DNA of 13,541 nucleotides from the NCBI GenBank assembly GCA_947165105.1, contig CAMUZC010000042.1, forward strand, positions 1-13,541, written 5' to 3'. Below the pieces are notes generated by a model that saw only the letters and a list, made by a program, of their open reading frames with translations, made no database searches and had not been told where the DNA came from. Shown here piece by piece: positions 4,772 through 11,753 of the stretch; the stretch's first letter is position 1; every line of letters starts with the position of its first letter. The DNA is from an uncultured Lachnospiraceae bacterium. GTDB lineage: Bacteria > Bacillota_A > Clostridia > TANB77 > CAG-508. The translations under genes were made by a program, and so were the position numbers.

Positions 4772-7700
4772 ATGTTTGGATTAGGTAACATAACAAAATC
4801 GGTTAATTTGTCTTTAAGTCAAAATAACGGACTCGGAAAACCCACAGTTAAATTTGAATTTGAAGATAATAATTCTTTGTTTGATTTTTTTGTAAAAACA
4901 AACAAAGCCGGTACGGAGTATGCGCAAAATGTTGAGTTTGAAGACGTTCAAGATTTTGAAAAAACGAATAATAAGAAAAAAAACATAAGTACTTCAACCC
5001 TTTTATATTTACCAAATTCAAACGATAAAGAGGATAATACAAAAACTACAAATCCTAAATCTTTACCACCGTCAGGACCGGAAACGAAAAAAGACAAAAA
5101 GACAAATCCGAAGGCTTTACCACCGTCAAGCACATCTACTTTGCCAAATTTGAAAAGTGTGTTAAAGCCTGAAGGCGTTTATATAAATCACAGAAAAATA
5201 GGCGATTACGGATATATAAATGACAATTTGAAGTACATTAACTTCTATATTGACAAAGAATATATGGTTAATGATAATATATTCAAATGGTCTGAGCGTA
5301 TATTTCCGCACGCAGTTATTATTATTTGTTTTCAGAGTAACGGCATTTGGAAGTTTTTCTTTCAACGTCCTAAATATAAGGATTTTATATATAAAAAATT
5401 CCCAAATAGTTTTATTCAAAACAGCGGTATTAAGTACTTTATATTTGATTTGCAGCATATTGAAAAGGTCATTCAGGCTTTTGAAAGTGAAGGTTATCCC
5501 GTTGTATTAATACATCGTAATATTGTAGAAGATATTAACGATTTATCTACGCAGACAAGTCAGAAGGCGTTACCTCCGTCCGGATTGGAAACTAATGATA
5601 CATCTATCCCGTATGGGTATGAAAAAATTACAGATGAAAAAGTTATACAACGTTTTAATGAAAATAAAAATATTCTTAATAATCGCGGACTAATACCTGT
5701 CAGTGATATTATTTCAGTTATCGAAAAAAAACCGTCTGTAATTTTTACGACCGCTGGCACAGACGGCATAAAAAAATATAAGTTTAAGGGAAAAGAAGAG
5801 GGCGAATTTGTATTTGAAGCTGTTAATGATAACGGTGAACCGATTCCCGGAGAAATTAACCTTAGATTTTCCCACGACGGTATCGAGAGACTTAACGCTT
5901 TAAAATCGTGGTTTATTAATCCTGAATCAACGTCGCAAACAAGCGACGTTAAAACAGTTGCGCATCGTTCAGTTAATTTCGATAATTTCCAAAAACGTTT
6001 TGAAAATGCAAGCGGCTGGGCATCAATGGACCCGGAACGCAGCGCAAGAGTTAATCGCAACGCATATCAGGAAGTTTATAATAAATATATTACAGAAGTC
6101 CCTGAAGGCAAAGAAGATGCTTTTGATAATTACTTCAATAAGCTCTTAGATGATTTGATTTCTAAGCGTAGCCGCACCGCCTCTGTTATGGTTACAGGTT
6201 CAGGCGGTATCAGCGCAAGAAAGGCGAAACGGCTTAATGATAACGCAGACAGATATTTTAAAGCGTCAGCCGAATTTGAGGATAATATTGCAGATTTTGT
6301 TAATAAGTTGCAGCGCAGCGCAAGACGAGCGGAATTTGTTGCAAAATCAACCGAAGAACGCAGCGATGACCGGTTTAATGAATTAAAAAAAGAAATTGAC
6401 GAAACAGCGCAATATCAAGAACTCTGGAGAAAGTATAAAAAAGATACTTCCTTAGTTCCTCAAGCTGACTATGAATTTTATTTAACGCATTATAATATTA
6501 ATAATAAAGCTGAAGCGATTGTATGGGCCTTAGGACACATGCAAAATCGGATAACGCTTAATAAAGCAGGTCTTTATGATAAAATCAGGCGTGAATATAA
6601 CAACGGTAATAATATTACTGTTAATCGTCTGTTAGACTATCTGAAAGACAAAAACTTATTTACAGATAAGCACAAAATTTGGAATCTGCGTAAACTTGTC
6701 GAAAATAAAGAAGATTTTGACAAACTCGACGACGTTAATAAGATTTTTGAAGGTGCTGAAATTATTGAAAACAGACAGCTTGACCGGGTTCAAATTAAAT
6801 TTGACGGCATACCAAATGACAGCGTCCGGAACGAGCTAAAAAAACACGGCTTTAGATGGTCGCCTTTTTACAAAGTTTGGCAGCGGCAATTGACGTGGCA
6901 AGCAGTGCGAAAGGCTTATGAAATTGTTAGTAAATTTTATAATGAAATTCCTAATACTTTAGGTAAGCCTACTATCAAATTTGAATTTGAAAATAACGAC
7001 GATGTTTTTAAAATGTTTGAAACTCCGGGACTCTCCGGCAATATGTTTGCCGTTTTTAATTGTCCTATTTCAGATTTAAAATGTTTGGGTTTTTCTCCTA
7101 CATATAAAAAATTATCGTCTTATGATAGTTTGGTTGATACCCCTCAAGGCGGTAAAACTTTAATGGGTTACGGATTTGAAAGCGCAACTTTAAACGAACT
7201 TAATAATGCTTGCAAATATTATAAGCAAGTTGAAAAACTTGCACAGCATTTGAAAGGTGATTCTCCTTTGCAAAGTGCTTTTAATGTTTGGTACTTCTTA
7301 CACGAAAATATTATTTATAATTATGATACTGAAGGACAAGAGGAAATAAGGACTCCGGCACGCAGTTGGGCGGACCGTTTAACCGGTATTGATTGTGATT
7401 GTTTGTCTGTGCTTACAGCTTGTTTGTTATTCAATATGGGTTATAAACCTAAATTTGAAATTGTTGGATTCAACAATAATAATTGTTACAGTCATATATT
7501 TGTTAATCTTGACGGTCTTGCAGTTGATAGAGTTTTGCCAACTTTCTTAAAACGCCCTGACGGTATCACAAATACAAAAATTATGGAAATCCCTGTTTTT
7601 GAACTTAATGGCGGAGATGAATTAATTAATGATTGTTTACTTAACGGCATTTATCAAAGCACACTTAAAAAGGTTGTTGATAATGCTAATAGTAATGATA

Positions 7701-8641
7701 TAATTAATTTGCGCAAAATTGAGTTACTTAATAATTTGCAAAATTCTGATACTAATGCTTTTAAGTTAGCATCTATCTTAATGCCTTATGTATCATTAAT
7801 CGACGATGACGGAAATTTTTATTTTACTGATTCTGTTATTGCTGATAGTGCTGAACTTGCTGATAATAGACTTTATGAACTTTATACAAGCGGTGCTTCA
7901 GACTCCGAAAAAGAAAATTTCTTAAAACAATTTGTTAGTGCTTTTAGAGAAATTCATATCGAAGTTGAAAGCGGTAATAAACCGTTTGTAAACGTTAAAT
8001 TTCAAAATGTTTTCTCAAAGCCTTTCACAGTCGAAGGCAATATGATAGAGAAAAAATTAATTACTTTAAATCCGAATTTTAATCGAATTAAAGAAGCTAT
8101 TTTGTTTTTGTTGTCTGTTAATTATGCCGATTTAGCAAAGAAAATTGCAGTTGGTTTATTACCGCTTGACAGAGTTGTTAATAACGGTTATAACGAGGAA
8201 AAATGGGAAAATGCTAAAATCGCAAATGCAAAGTTATTTGAGTTTTGGCGGCTTATCGGTGGCGACACTGCATTATTGATTGAAAATATTAAAGACGGTT
8301 ATTATAATAATCTTTCAGGCTGTAAAACTTTAAGCGGAGTAGATTCTATTGATGAAACTATTACTACTGATATAGCAGTTAAAAGAATTGGTAATTTTTT
8401 AACTGTTATGTTAGATTGGTACAAAGATATTGAGCCGTTAAATATTATTCAAAACAATGATAATCATATTGTTAATTCTGTTAGTGCTGACTCTAACAGT
8501 CTTGAGGATAATTCGCTTTTAAGTTCAAAAGCGTTTATCGCTGAACAACCGAAAATAAGCGTTAATAATCCGGGTTTGTGGATTGTTGCAGCAGCAGCGC
8601 TCGGATTATCGGCGGTTGCATTGTCTAAAAATAAAAAGTAA
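4772..8641 (+). CDS. Giant polyvalent-type protein with transglutaminase-like domain and C-terminal anchor
   Basis: A 1289-residue mosaic. Residues 18-40 (LGKPTVKFEFE) recur at 728-750. Linkers with LPPS occur at 97-120 and 266-271. Residues 416-505 (ASMDPERSAR, then RTASVMVTGSGGISARKAKR) and 672-718 (IKFDGIPNDSVRNELKKHGF, then WQRQLT) match regions I know from large polyvalent proteins of phages and conjugative elements, which are thought to enter the host with the DNA. Residues 815-925 are a transglutaminase-like Cys-His-Asp fold: RTPARSWADRLTGIDCDCLS with likely nucleophile C875, H908 in YSHIFV and D919 in VDRVLP. It may be a peptidase, an amidase, or an inactive binding domain. Residues 1268-1284 form a C-terminal anchor followed by KNKK. 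Residues 180-250 weakly resemble a MutS N-terminal domain. It is probably a virion protein acting during entry. Confidence 0.8.
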   Translation: MFGLGNITKSVNLSLSQNNGLGKPTVKFEFEDNNSLFDFFVKTNKAGTEYAQNVEFEDVQDFEKTNNKKKNISTSTLLYLPNSNDKEDNTKTTNPKSLPPSGPETKKDKKTNPKALPPSSTSTLPNLKSVLKPEGVYINHRKIGDYGYINDNLKYINFYIDKEYMVNDNIFKWSERIFPHAVIIICFQSNGIWKFFFQRPKYKDFIYKKFPNSFIQNSGIKYFIFDLQHIEKVIQAFESEGYPVVLIHRNIVEDINDLSTQTSQKALPPSGLETNDTSIPYGYEKITDEKVIQRFNENKNILNNRGLIPVSDIISVIEKKPSVIFTTAGTDGIKKYKFKGKEEGEFVFEAVNDNGEPIPGEINLRFSHDGIERLNALKSWFINPESTSQTSDVKTVAHRSVNFDNFQKRFENASGWASMDPERSARVNRNAYQEVYNKYITEVPEGKEDAFDNYFNKLLDDLISKRSRTASVMVTGSGGISARKAKRLNDNADRYFKASAEFEDNIADFVNKLQRSARRAEFVAKSTEERSDDRFNELKKEIDETAQYQELWRKYKKDTSLVPQADYEFYLTHYNINNKAEAIVWALGHMQNRITLNKAGLYDKIRREYNNGNNITVNRLLDYLKDKNLFTDKHKIWNLRKLVENKEDFDKLDDVNKIFEGAEIIENRQLDRVQIKFDGIPNDSVRNELKKHGFRWSPFYKVWQRQLTWQAVRKAYEIVSKFYNEIPNTLGKPTIKFEFENNDDVFKMFETPGLSGNMFAVFNCPISDLKCLGFSPTYKKLSSYDSLVDTPQGGKTLMGYGFESATLNELNNACKYYKQVEKLAQHLKGDSPLQSAFNVWYFLHENIIYNYDTEGQEEIRTPARSWADRLTGIDCDCLSVLTACLLFNMGYKPKFEIVGFNNNNCYSHIFVNLDGLAVDRVLPTFLKRPDGITNTKIMEIPVFELNGGDELINDCLLNGIYQSTLKKVVDNANSNDIINLRKIELLNNLQNSDTNAFKLASILMPYVSLIDDDGNFYFTDSVIADSAELADNRLYELYTSGASDSEKENFLKQFVSAFREIHIEVESGNKPFVNVKFQNVFSKPFTVEGNMIEKKLITLNPNFNRIKEAILFLLSVNYADLAKKIAVGLLPLDRVVNNGYNEEKWENAKIANAKLFEFWRLIGGDTALLIENIKDGYYNNLSGCKTLSGVDSIDETITTDIAVKRIGNFLTVMLDWYKDIEPLNIIQNNDNHIVNSVSADSNSLEDNSLLSSKAFIAEQPKISVNNPGLWIVAAAALGLSAVALSKNKK

Positions 8642-8647
8642 AAAATT

Positions 8648-8944
8648 ATGAGAAATATAAACTCTATATTAAACGGCGGCACTAACGATTGGTATAATGA
8701 TAACAGTTCGTTAGTTGATGCAGGGTTAAATCTTGTGGATAAATGGTTGTCAAAAGACGGCGGCAATAATAACAACAACGGCGGCAATAATAACAACAAC
8801 GGCGGCAATAATAACAACAACGGCGGCTATAATAACAAGCCGCAAGTTATTTATATGCAAAATCAAAAAGATGATAATACTTTATTATATGTTGCTATCG
8901 GCGCAGCGGCATTGATAGCGGTTGCGTTGATAATGAAAGATTGA
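8648..8944 (+). CDS. C-tail-anchored protein with Gly-Gly-Asn5 repeats (98 aa)
   Basis: A short N-terminal segment (MRNINSILNGGTNDWYNDN, then LVDAGLNLVDKWLS) is followed by three exact copies of a seven-residue Gly-Gly-Asn5 unit (residues 38-58) and a degenerate fourth. A C-terminal hydrophobic segment comes last (LLYVAIGAAALIAVALI), ending in MKD. The pre-anchor sequence DDNTLLY is the same as in the protein at 9503, indicating a shared anchor module. With no signal peptide, it should insert by its tail, leaving the N-terminus and flexible linker on the cytoplasmic or virion-interior side. Six bases separate it from the giant gene and two from the next ATG. It is probably a small membrane protein of the particle; function unknown. 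Confidence 0.7.
   Translation: MRNINSILNGGTNDWYNDNSSLVDAGLNLVDKWLSKDGGNNNNNGGNNNNNGGNNNNNGGYNNKPQVIYMQNQKDDNTLLYVAIGAAALIAVALIMKD
8759..8821 (+). repeat. Three exact tandem copies of a 21-bp unit
   Basis: The units occupy 8759-8779, 8780-8800 and 8801-8821 with identical bases, each encoding Gly-Gly followed by five Asn; a truncated variant follows at 8822. Since the unit is a whole number of codons, copy-number change alters linker length without breaking the frame. Confidence 0.9.
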
Positions 8945-8946
8945 TT

Positions 8947-9498
8947 ATGATTAAGTCTAAGTATAATAATATCGGTCTCGGTCTTCCGCTTTTGAAAATA
9001 ATGTCAATTGCATGGAAAATTGACCAAAAACAGGGAGAAAAACTCGACAAAGAATGGCAAGCTGAATACGATGCCGACAAAGCTTCTATTGTAAAAATAG
9101 GCGGGTATAATGTTTGGCGTAATAATCAGGGTATCTATACTATTATTACTCCTGAGGTCGATAAATGGAGACACGGGAAGGAATTACCTTTCGTTTATGA
9201 ATATCACGGAAGGGCAGATTTACATAATGCTTTAGAAAAATCCGGCATTCTTAGACCGTATCAGTTTTACTTAGACATTAATACAAAGCAAGCTACGCCG
9301 GTATATCCTTCTGAATTTGCAAGGGTTTTCGGCGGCGGTTCGTCTTATAACAGCGGCGGTTCGTCTTATAACAGCAGCGGTAATTATGTTACGATTCAGC
9401 AAGCTGCAACGCAGAATAAAAGCAAGAAAAAAAAATATATTGCTTTAGCGGTGTTAGGAATTGCAGCCGTCGGAATGTTTTTAATATTAAAAGATTAA
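8947..9498 (+). CDS. C-tail-anchored protein with Gly/Ser/Tyr linker (183 aa)
   Basis: I chose ATG at 8947, two bases after the previous stop; a TTG two codons earlier is possible but less likely. The N-terminal 125 residues look globular and mixed alpha/beta (IGGYNVWRNNQGIYTIITPE, then YEYHGRADLHNALEKSGIL), with Trp/Tyr-rich strands. A flexible linker follows with two copies of GGSSYNS, then a basic patch KSKKKK and a C-terminal membrane segment (YIALAVLGIAAVGMFLIL) ending KD, like the MKD end of the previous protein. It is the second of four consecutive small C-tail-anchored proteins. Probably a virion membrane protein, perhaps a spike base or internal membrane component. No known domain is recognised. 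Confidence 0.75.
   Translation: MIKSKYNNIGLGLPLLKIMSIAWKIDQKQGEKLDKEWQAEYDADKASIVKIGGYNVWRNNQGIYTIITPEVDKWRHGKELPFVYEYHGRADLHNALEKSGILRPYQFYLDINTKQATPVYPSEFARVFGGGSSYNSGGSSYNSSGNYVTIQQAATQNKSKKKKYIALAVLGIAAVGMFLILKD
9334..9375 (+). repeat. Two exact tandem copies of a 21-bp unit
   Basis: 9334-9354 and 9355-9375 are identical and encode the linker unit Gly-Gly-Ser-Ser-Tyr-Asn-Ser. The unit length is the same as in the unrelated repeat at 8759-8821. Confidence 0.85.
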
Positions 9499-9502
9499 TA
9501 CG

Positions 9503-10084
9503 ATGAAAGATTTTCTTACTCTTAATAAAAATATGTTAGGTGCAACAACCAGCGGCAGCAGCTTTAATGTAAGCCGAAGAGGTTCAAGTTCAACCGGCTC
9601 ACATAGTTCAAGCGGTTCAAGCTCTTCAAGTGGTTCAAGTAGTTCAAGCACTTCAAGCAGTTCTACTAAAATAGACAAAACGACAACACCGCCGGGCGCA
9701 GTCGGTTTTCATTCTTCAAGCGGTGAAAGTTGGACGGTTTATTATGATAGTAATGGTAATAAATATAATTCTATTGAAGAGTATCAAACCGAAATGAAAC
9801 GGCAAGAGGAGGAGCGAAAAAGGAAAGAGGAGGCAGCCGCAAACGGACACAATCACAATCATCATGATAGGGGTGGTAGTGGTAACAGTGGTAATGGCAT
9901 TGCACCCGGCGGCAATTACGGTTTTAATTTAGACGATGATAACGTTAGAAACTTAATTAATAATTCTGACGATTCAGAAGACGATAATACTTTGCTGTAT
10001 GCAATATTAGCCGGAATCGGTGTTGTTGGTGTCGCTTTTTTGTTTAAAAAAAATAAAAACAAAAAGAAAAACAAAAAGAAATAA
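9503..10084 (+). CDS. C-tail-anchored protein with Ser-rich linker and His-rich patch (193 aa)
   Basis: It starts four bases after the previous stop. Residues 17-55 are a low-complexity Ser/Gly/Thr linker. Residues 70-95 form a small conserved-looking unit (SSSGESWTVYYDSNGNKYNS), followed by a charged helix (EEYQTEMKRQEEERKRKEE), a His-rich patch (HNHNHHDR, residues 117-123) and a Gly/Asn linker. Acidic residues then lead into DDNTLLY and the membrane segment (YAILAGIGVVGVAFLF, about 166-181) with a 12-residue, nearly pure Lys/Asn tail. The DDNTLLY anchor is shared with the protein at 8648. The positive-inside rule puts the Lys tail in the cytoplasm or virion interior, and the long linker would then be outside. 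The His patch could bind metal. No catalytic domain is seen. Confidence 0.7.
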   Translation: MKDFLTLNKNMLGATTSGSSFNVSRRGSSSTGSHSSSGSSSSSGSSSSSTSSSSTKIDKTTTPPGAVGFHSSSGESWTVYYDSNGNKYNSIEEYQTEMKRQEEERKRKEEAAANGHNHNHHDRGGSGNSGNGIAPGGNYGFNLDDDNVRNLINNSDDSEDDNTLLYAILAGIGVVGVAFLFKKNKNKKKNKKK

Positions 10085-10087
10085 AAA

Positions 10088-10468
10088 ATGGAGACTTGTA
10101 TTAAAAAAACGATAAAAAAAGAATCGGAAAAAATTAATAATGCTATGAAAAGCTTGCCAAGCGGTTCAACTACTTCAAGCGGTGATAATTTTAATTTTCC
10201 GGACGATGTAACATTTATTACAAGTTCTGATTATTTGGAGCATCAAGATAAAGTCCCGCTTTTTGCTAACTTTATTTGGGTGTATACTCCTGACCTTGAC
10301 GGCTGGGTTAAAACTCCTAAAGCAATGCCTAAGGGTTCTAATTCCTCATATACCGAAAACGAACCCGAAACTAATAATAATATTTGGCTTTGGCTTTTGG
10401 GCGGTGTTGTAGTTGTCGGAGGTGGTTTCCTCCTTTTTGGAGGTAAAAAGAAAAAGAAACGAAAATAA
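10088..10468 (+). CDS. C-tail-anchored protein with polybasic end (126 aa)
   Basis: It begins three bases after the previous stop. A short basic helix (residues 1-21, IKKTIKKESEKINNAMKSL) is followed by a Ser/Thr/Gly linker, a small central domain (VTFITSSDYLEHQDKVPLFA, then FIWVYTPDLDGWVKTPKAMP), a second linker and a C-terminal membrane segment (IWLWLLGGVVVVGGGFLLFG, about 99-118). The last residues are KKKKKRK, a strong positive-inside anchor. The glycine-rich transmembrane helix would allow close helix packing, as in virion membrane proteins. It is the last of the C-tail-anchored run. Family not recognised. Confidence 0.7.
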   Translation: METCIKKTIKKESEKINNAMKSLPSGSTTSSGDNFNFPDDVTFITSSDYLEHQDKVPLFANFIWVYTPDLDGWVKTPKAMPKGSNSSYTENEPETNNNIWLWLLGGVVVVGGGFLLFGGKKKKKRK

Positions 10469-10496
10469 TTAATTAATAATATAAAAATATATAAAT

Positions 10497-10994
10497 ATGG
10501 CTATAATAAATCAAAAATGGCGCAAAGATGCAAGTGAAAACGCTATTAATGCGTTTGTTCGTGCTACGGGTGCTGGAATAACGGCTACTATATTACACAA
10601 AGTAACTGCATCTGAATTTACATCTAAATCAAGTCTTAATGCAACAATCGGCAATGTTGCCGCACCGATTTGGACATTACTCACACTTGCCGGAGATATT
10701 TTCTTACAAAATCCAATGTTGAAGGCGTTTTGTCAAGGTTCTTATGCGTTTGGAGCTGTTAAAGCTTTATCCGTCGTTGCGCCCGTTGTCGGTGATTACA
10801 CCGGTTTAAAAGGCGTAGAGATGAAAAAAATTATGAACGGAGTAATTATGAACGGCACACCGGCATTGCAGCAAAAAAATAATACTCAAGAAGTATTGCA
10901 AAAAATTGCTAAACGTGCGGAGGAAAAAGTAATCGCAAACGCAAATTCTAACGATGAAAAAACGGTTACTGATGTAGCTGAATCAATGTTGTAA
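10497..10994 (+). CDS. Multi-segment hydrophobic protein, possible virion membrane protein (165 aa)
   Basis: It has no linker or polybasic tail, unlike its upstream neighbours. There are two or three moderately hydrophobic segments: residues 20-35 (FVRATGAGITATILHK), 50-70 (TIGNVAAPIWTLLTLAGDIF) and 80-100 (QGSYAFGAVKALSVVAPVVG). The C-terminal 45 residues are charged and helical (EVLQKIAKRAEEKVIANANS). Gly/Ala-rich helices of this kind suit an integral or pore-forming membrane protein, or a hydrophobic scaffold inside a capsid. It stands between the anchored proteins and the capsid-like genes, with A/T-rich gaps of about 30 bp on both sides. Function is inferred from position only. Confidence 0.7.
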   Translation: MAIINQKWRKDASENAINAFVRATGAGITATILHKVTASEFTSKSSLNATIGNVAAPIWTLLTLAGDIFLQNPMLKAFCQGSYAFGAVKALSVVAPVVGDYTGLKGVEMKKIMNGVIMNGTPALQQKNNTQEVLQKIAKRAEEKVIANANSNDEKTVTDVAESML

Positions 10995-11027
10995 AATTAA
11001 AGTTTAATTATAAAAATAAAATAGGTT

Positions 11028-11660
11028 ATGAAAGATAATTCTTTGAATACTCGCTCACAATTATTGCTTGCTACTTATGTAGACAAGATGTCTGCATCTA
11101 TGCAAGAAGCGTTTGATAAAGGACAGTTGAAATTTTCTGACGGCTATTATTTCAAGAGATTTAAATTGCCGGTTGCTGCATCTGGTTTGCAGAATTTGTT
11201 GTTGAACGACGATTCTCAAAAGGACGGTTTCTGTTCAATTTCAAAACAAAAAATTTCACAAGGTTGTGCATTTATGGCGGACCGCTTTACTGTTAAAGTC
11301 GGTTTAGTTGATACAACCGCAAGCGGCGCACCTACTTACGCACAAGTTTCAGAAGGCGCAATCGAATACAAACCCGTTGATGCAATTGCAACGACTTTGC
11401 CCATTTTAGCATCAGCAGAATTAGAATTTACTGTTAATGGTGTTACACAGTGGACATCACCTATTAACGCATTTAACCATGAAACTTTATTCGCAAACAG
11501 CGACAAAGACGGTATTAACGTAAGCGCACCGTGTTTTGTTAATGACGAACAATTAATGCAATTCCGTTTGAAATTGCCTCAAGGACTTTCTATTTCGTCT
11601 AATTACGCAGTATGCGTTGAAGTTGTCATGTACGGTGCTGAATGTAGAATTTCACGTTAA
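11028..11660 (+). CDS. Candidate major capsid protein (beta-rich, 210 aa)
   Basis: A 210-residue soluble protein with no membrane segment or low complexity. An N-terminal helix (residues 8-30, TRSQLLLATYVDKMSASMQE) leads into a beta-rich body: FMADRFTVKVGLVD, LPILASAELEFTVNGVTQW, then MQFRLKLPQGLSISSNYAVC and VEVVMYGAECRISR at the very end. Alternating hydrophobic strands of 6-10 residues with turns between them, closing with a strand pair at the C-terminus, are typical of jelly-roll capsid proteins. Size and position beside a second beta-rich protein support this. A structured RNA element lies just after the stop. It could instead be a minor coat protein. I see no HK97-fold signature, and no homology search was possible. 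Confidence 0.75.
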   Translation: MKDNSLNTRSQLLLATYVDKMSASMQEAFDKGQLKFSDGYYFKRFKLPVAASGLQNLLLNDDSQKDGFCSISKQKISQGCAFMADRFTVKVGLVDTTASGAPTYAQVSEGAIEYKPVDAIATTLPILASAELEFTVNGVTQWTSPINAFNHETLFANSDKDGINVSAPCFVNDEQLMQFRLKLPQGLSISSNYAVCVEVVMYGAECRISR

Positions 11661-11679
11661 AAAAAAAGTCTGGGAAAAA

Positions 11680-11731
11680 GCATCGCTAAAATTAAGGGGG
11701 ACAGTCAGCGGTTAATCGGATGCCGCCCCCC
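11680..11731 (+). other. Predicted RNA pseudoknot between the two capsid-like genes
   Basis: In the 93-bp gap, GCATC (11680-11684) can pair with GATGC (11719-11723) and the adjacent CGCT (11684-11687) with AGCG (11707-11710), sharing one base. GGGGG (11696-11700), inside that hairpin, can pair with the C-run at 11726-11731 outside it, which makes a pseudoknot. No T-run follows, so it is not an ordinary terminator. It may protect the 3' end of the abundant capsid mRNA or tune expression of the next gene. Confidence 0.45.
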
Positions 11732-11753
11732 TACTAATTAATAAGATTTTAAA

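Noticed and set aside
4848..6060. Several minus-strand and alternate + strand frames inside the giant gene
   Set aside because: They are shadows of one continuous 1289-codon frame with recognisable domains; none has its own leader or a sensible protein pattern.
8759..8821. CRISPR-like array
   Set aside because: The repeats are directly tandem without spacers and lie inside a coding frame as a protein linker.
8464..9080. Leu/Pro-rich minus-strand frame and Thr/Ile-rich + strand frame over the Asn repeats
   Set aside because: Both are produced by reading the 21-bp repeats in other frames.
10497..10994. Holin or lysis protein
   Set aside because: It has several hydrophobic segments, but it is long for a holin, lies between virion genes, and has no endolysin beside it; the virion membrane role fits the context better.
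11650..11731. Programmed frameshift at the A-run and pseudoknot after the capsid-like gene
   Set aside because: The A-run lies after the TAA stop in the reading frame and no slippery heptamer precedes the stop; the alternative frames end soon afterwards.
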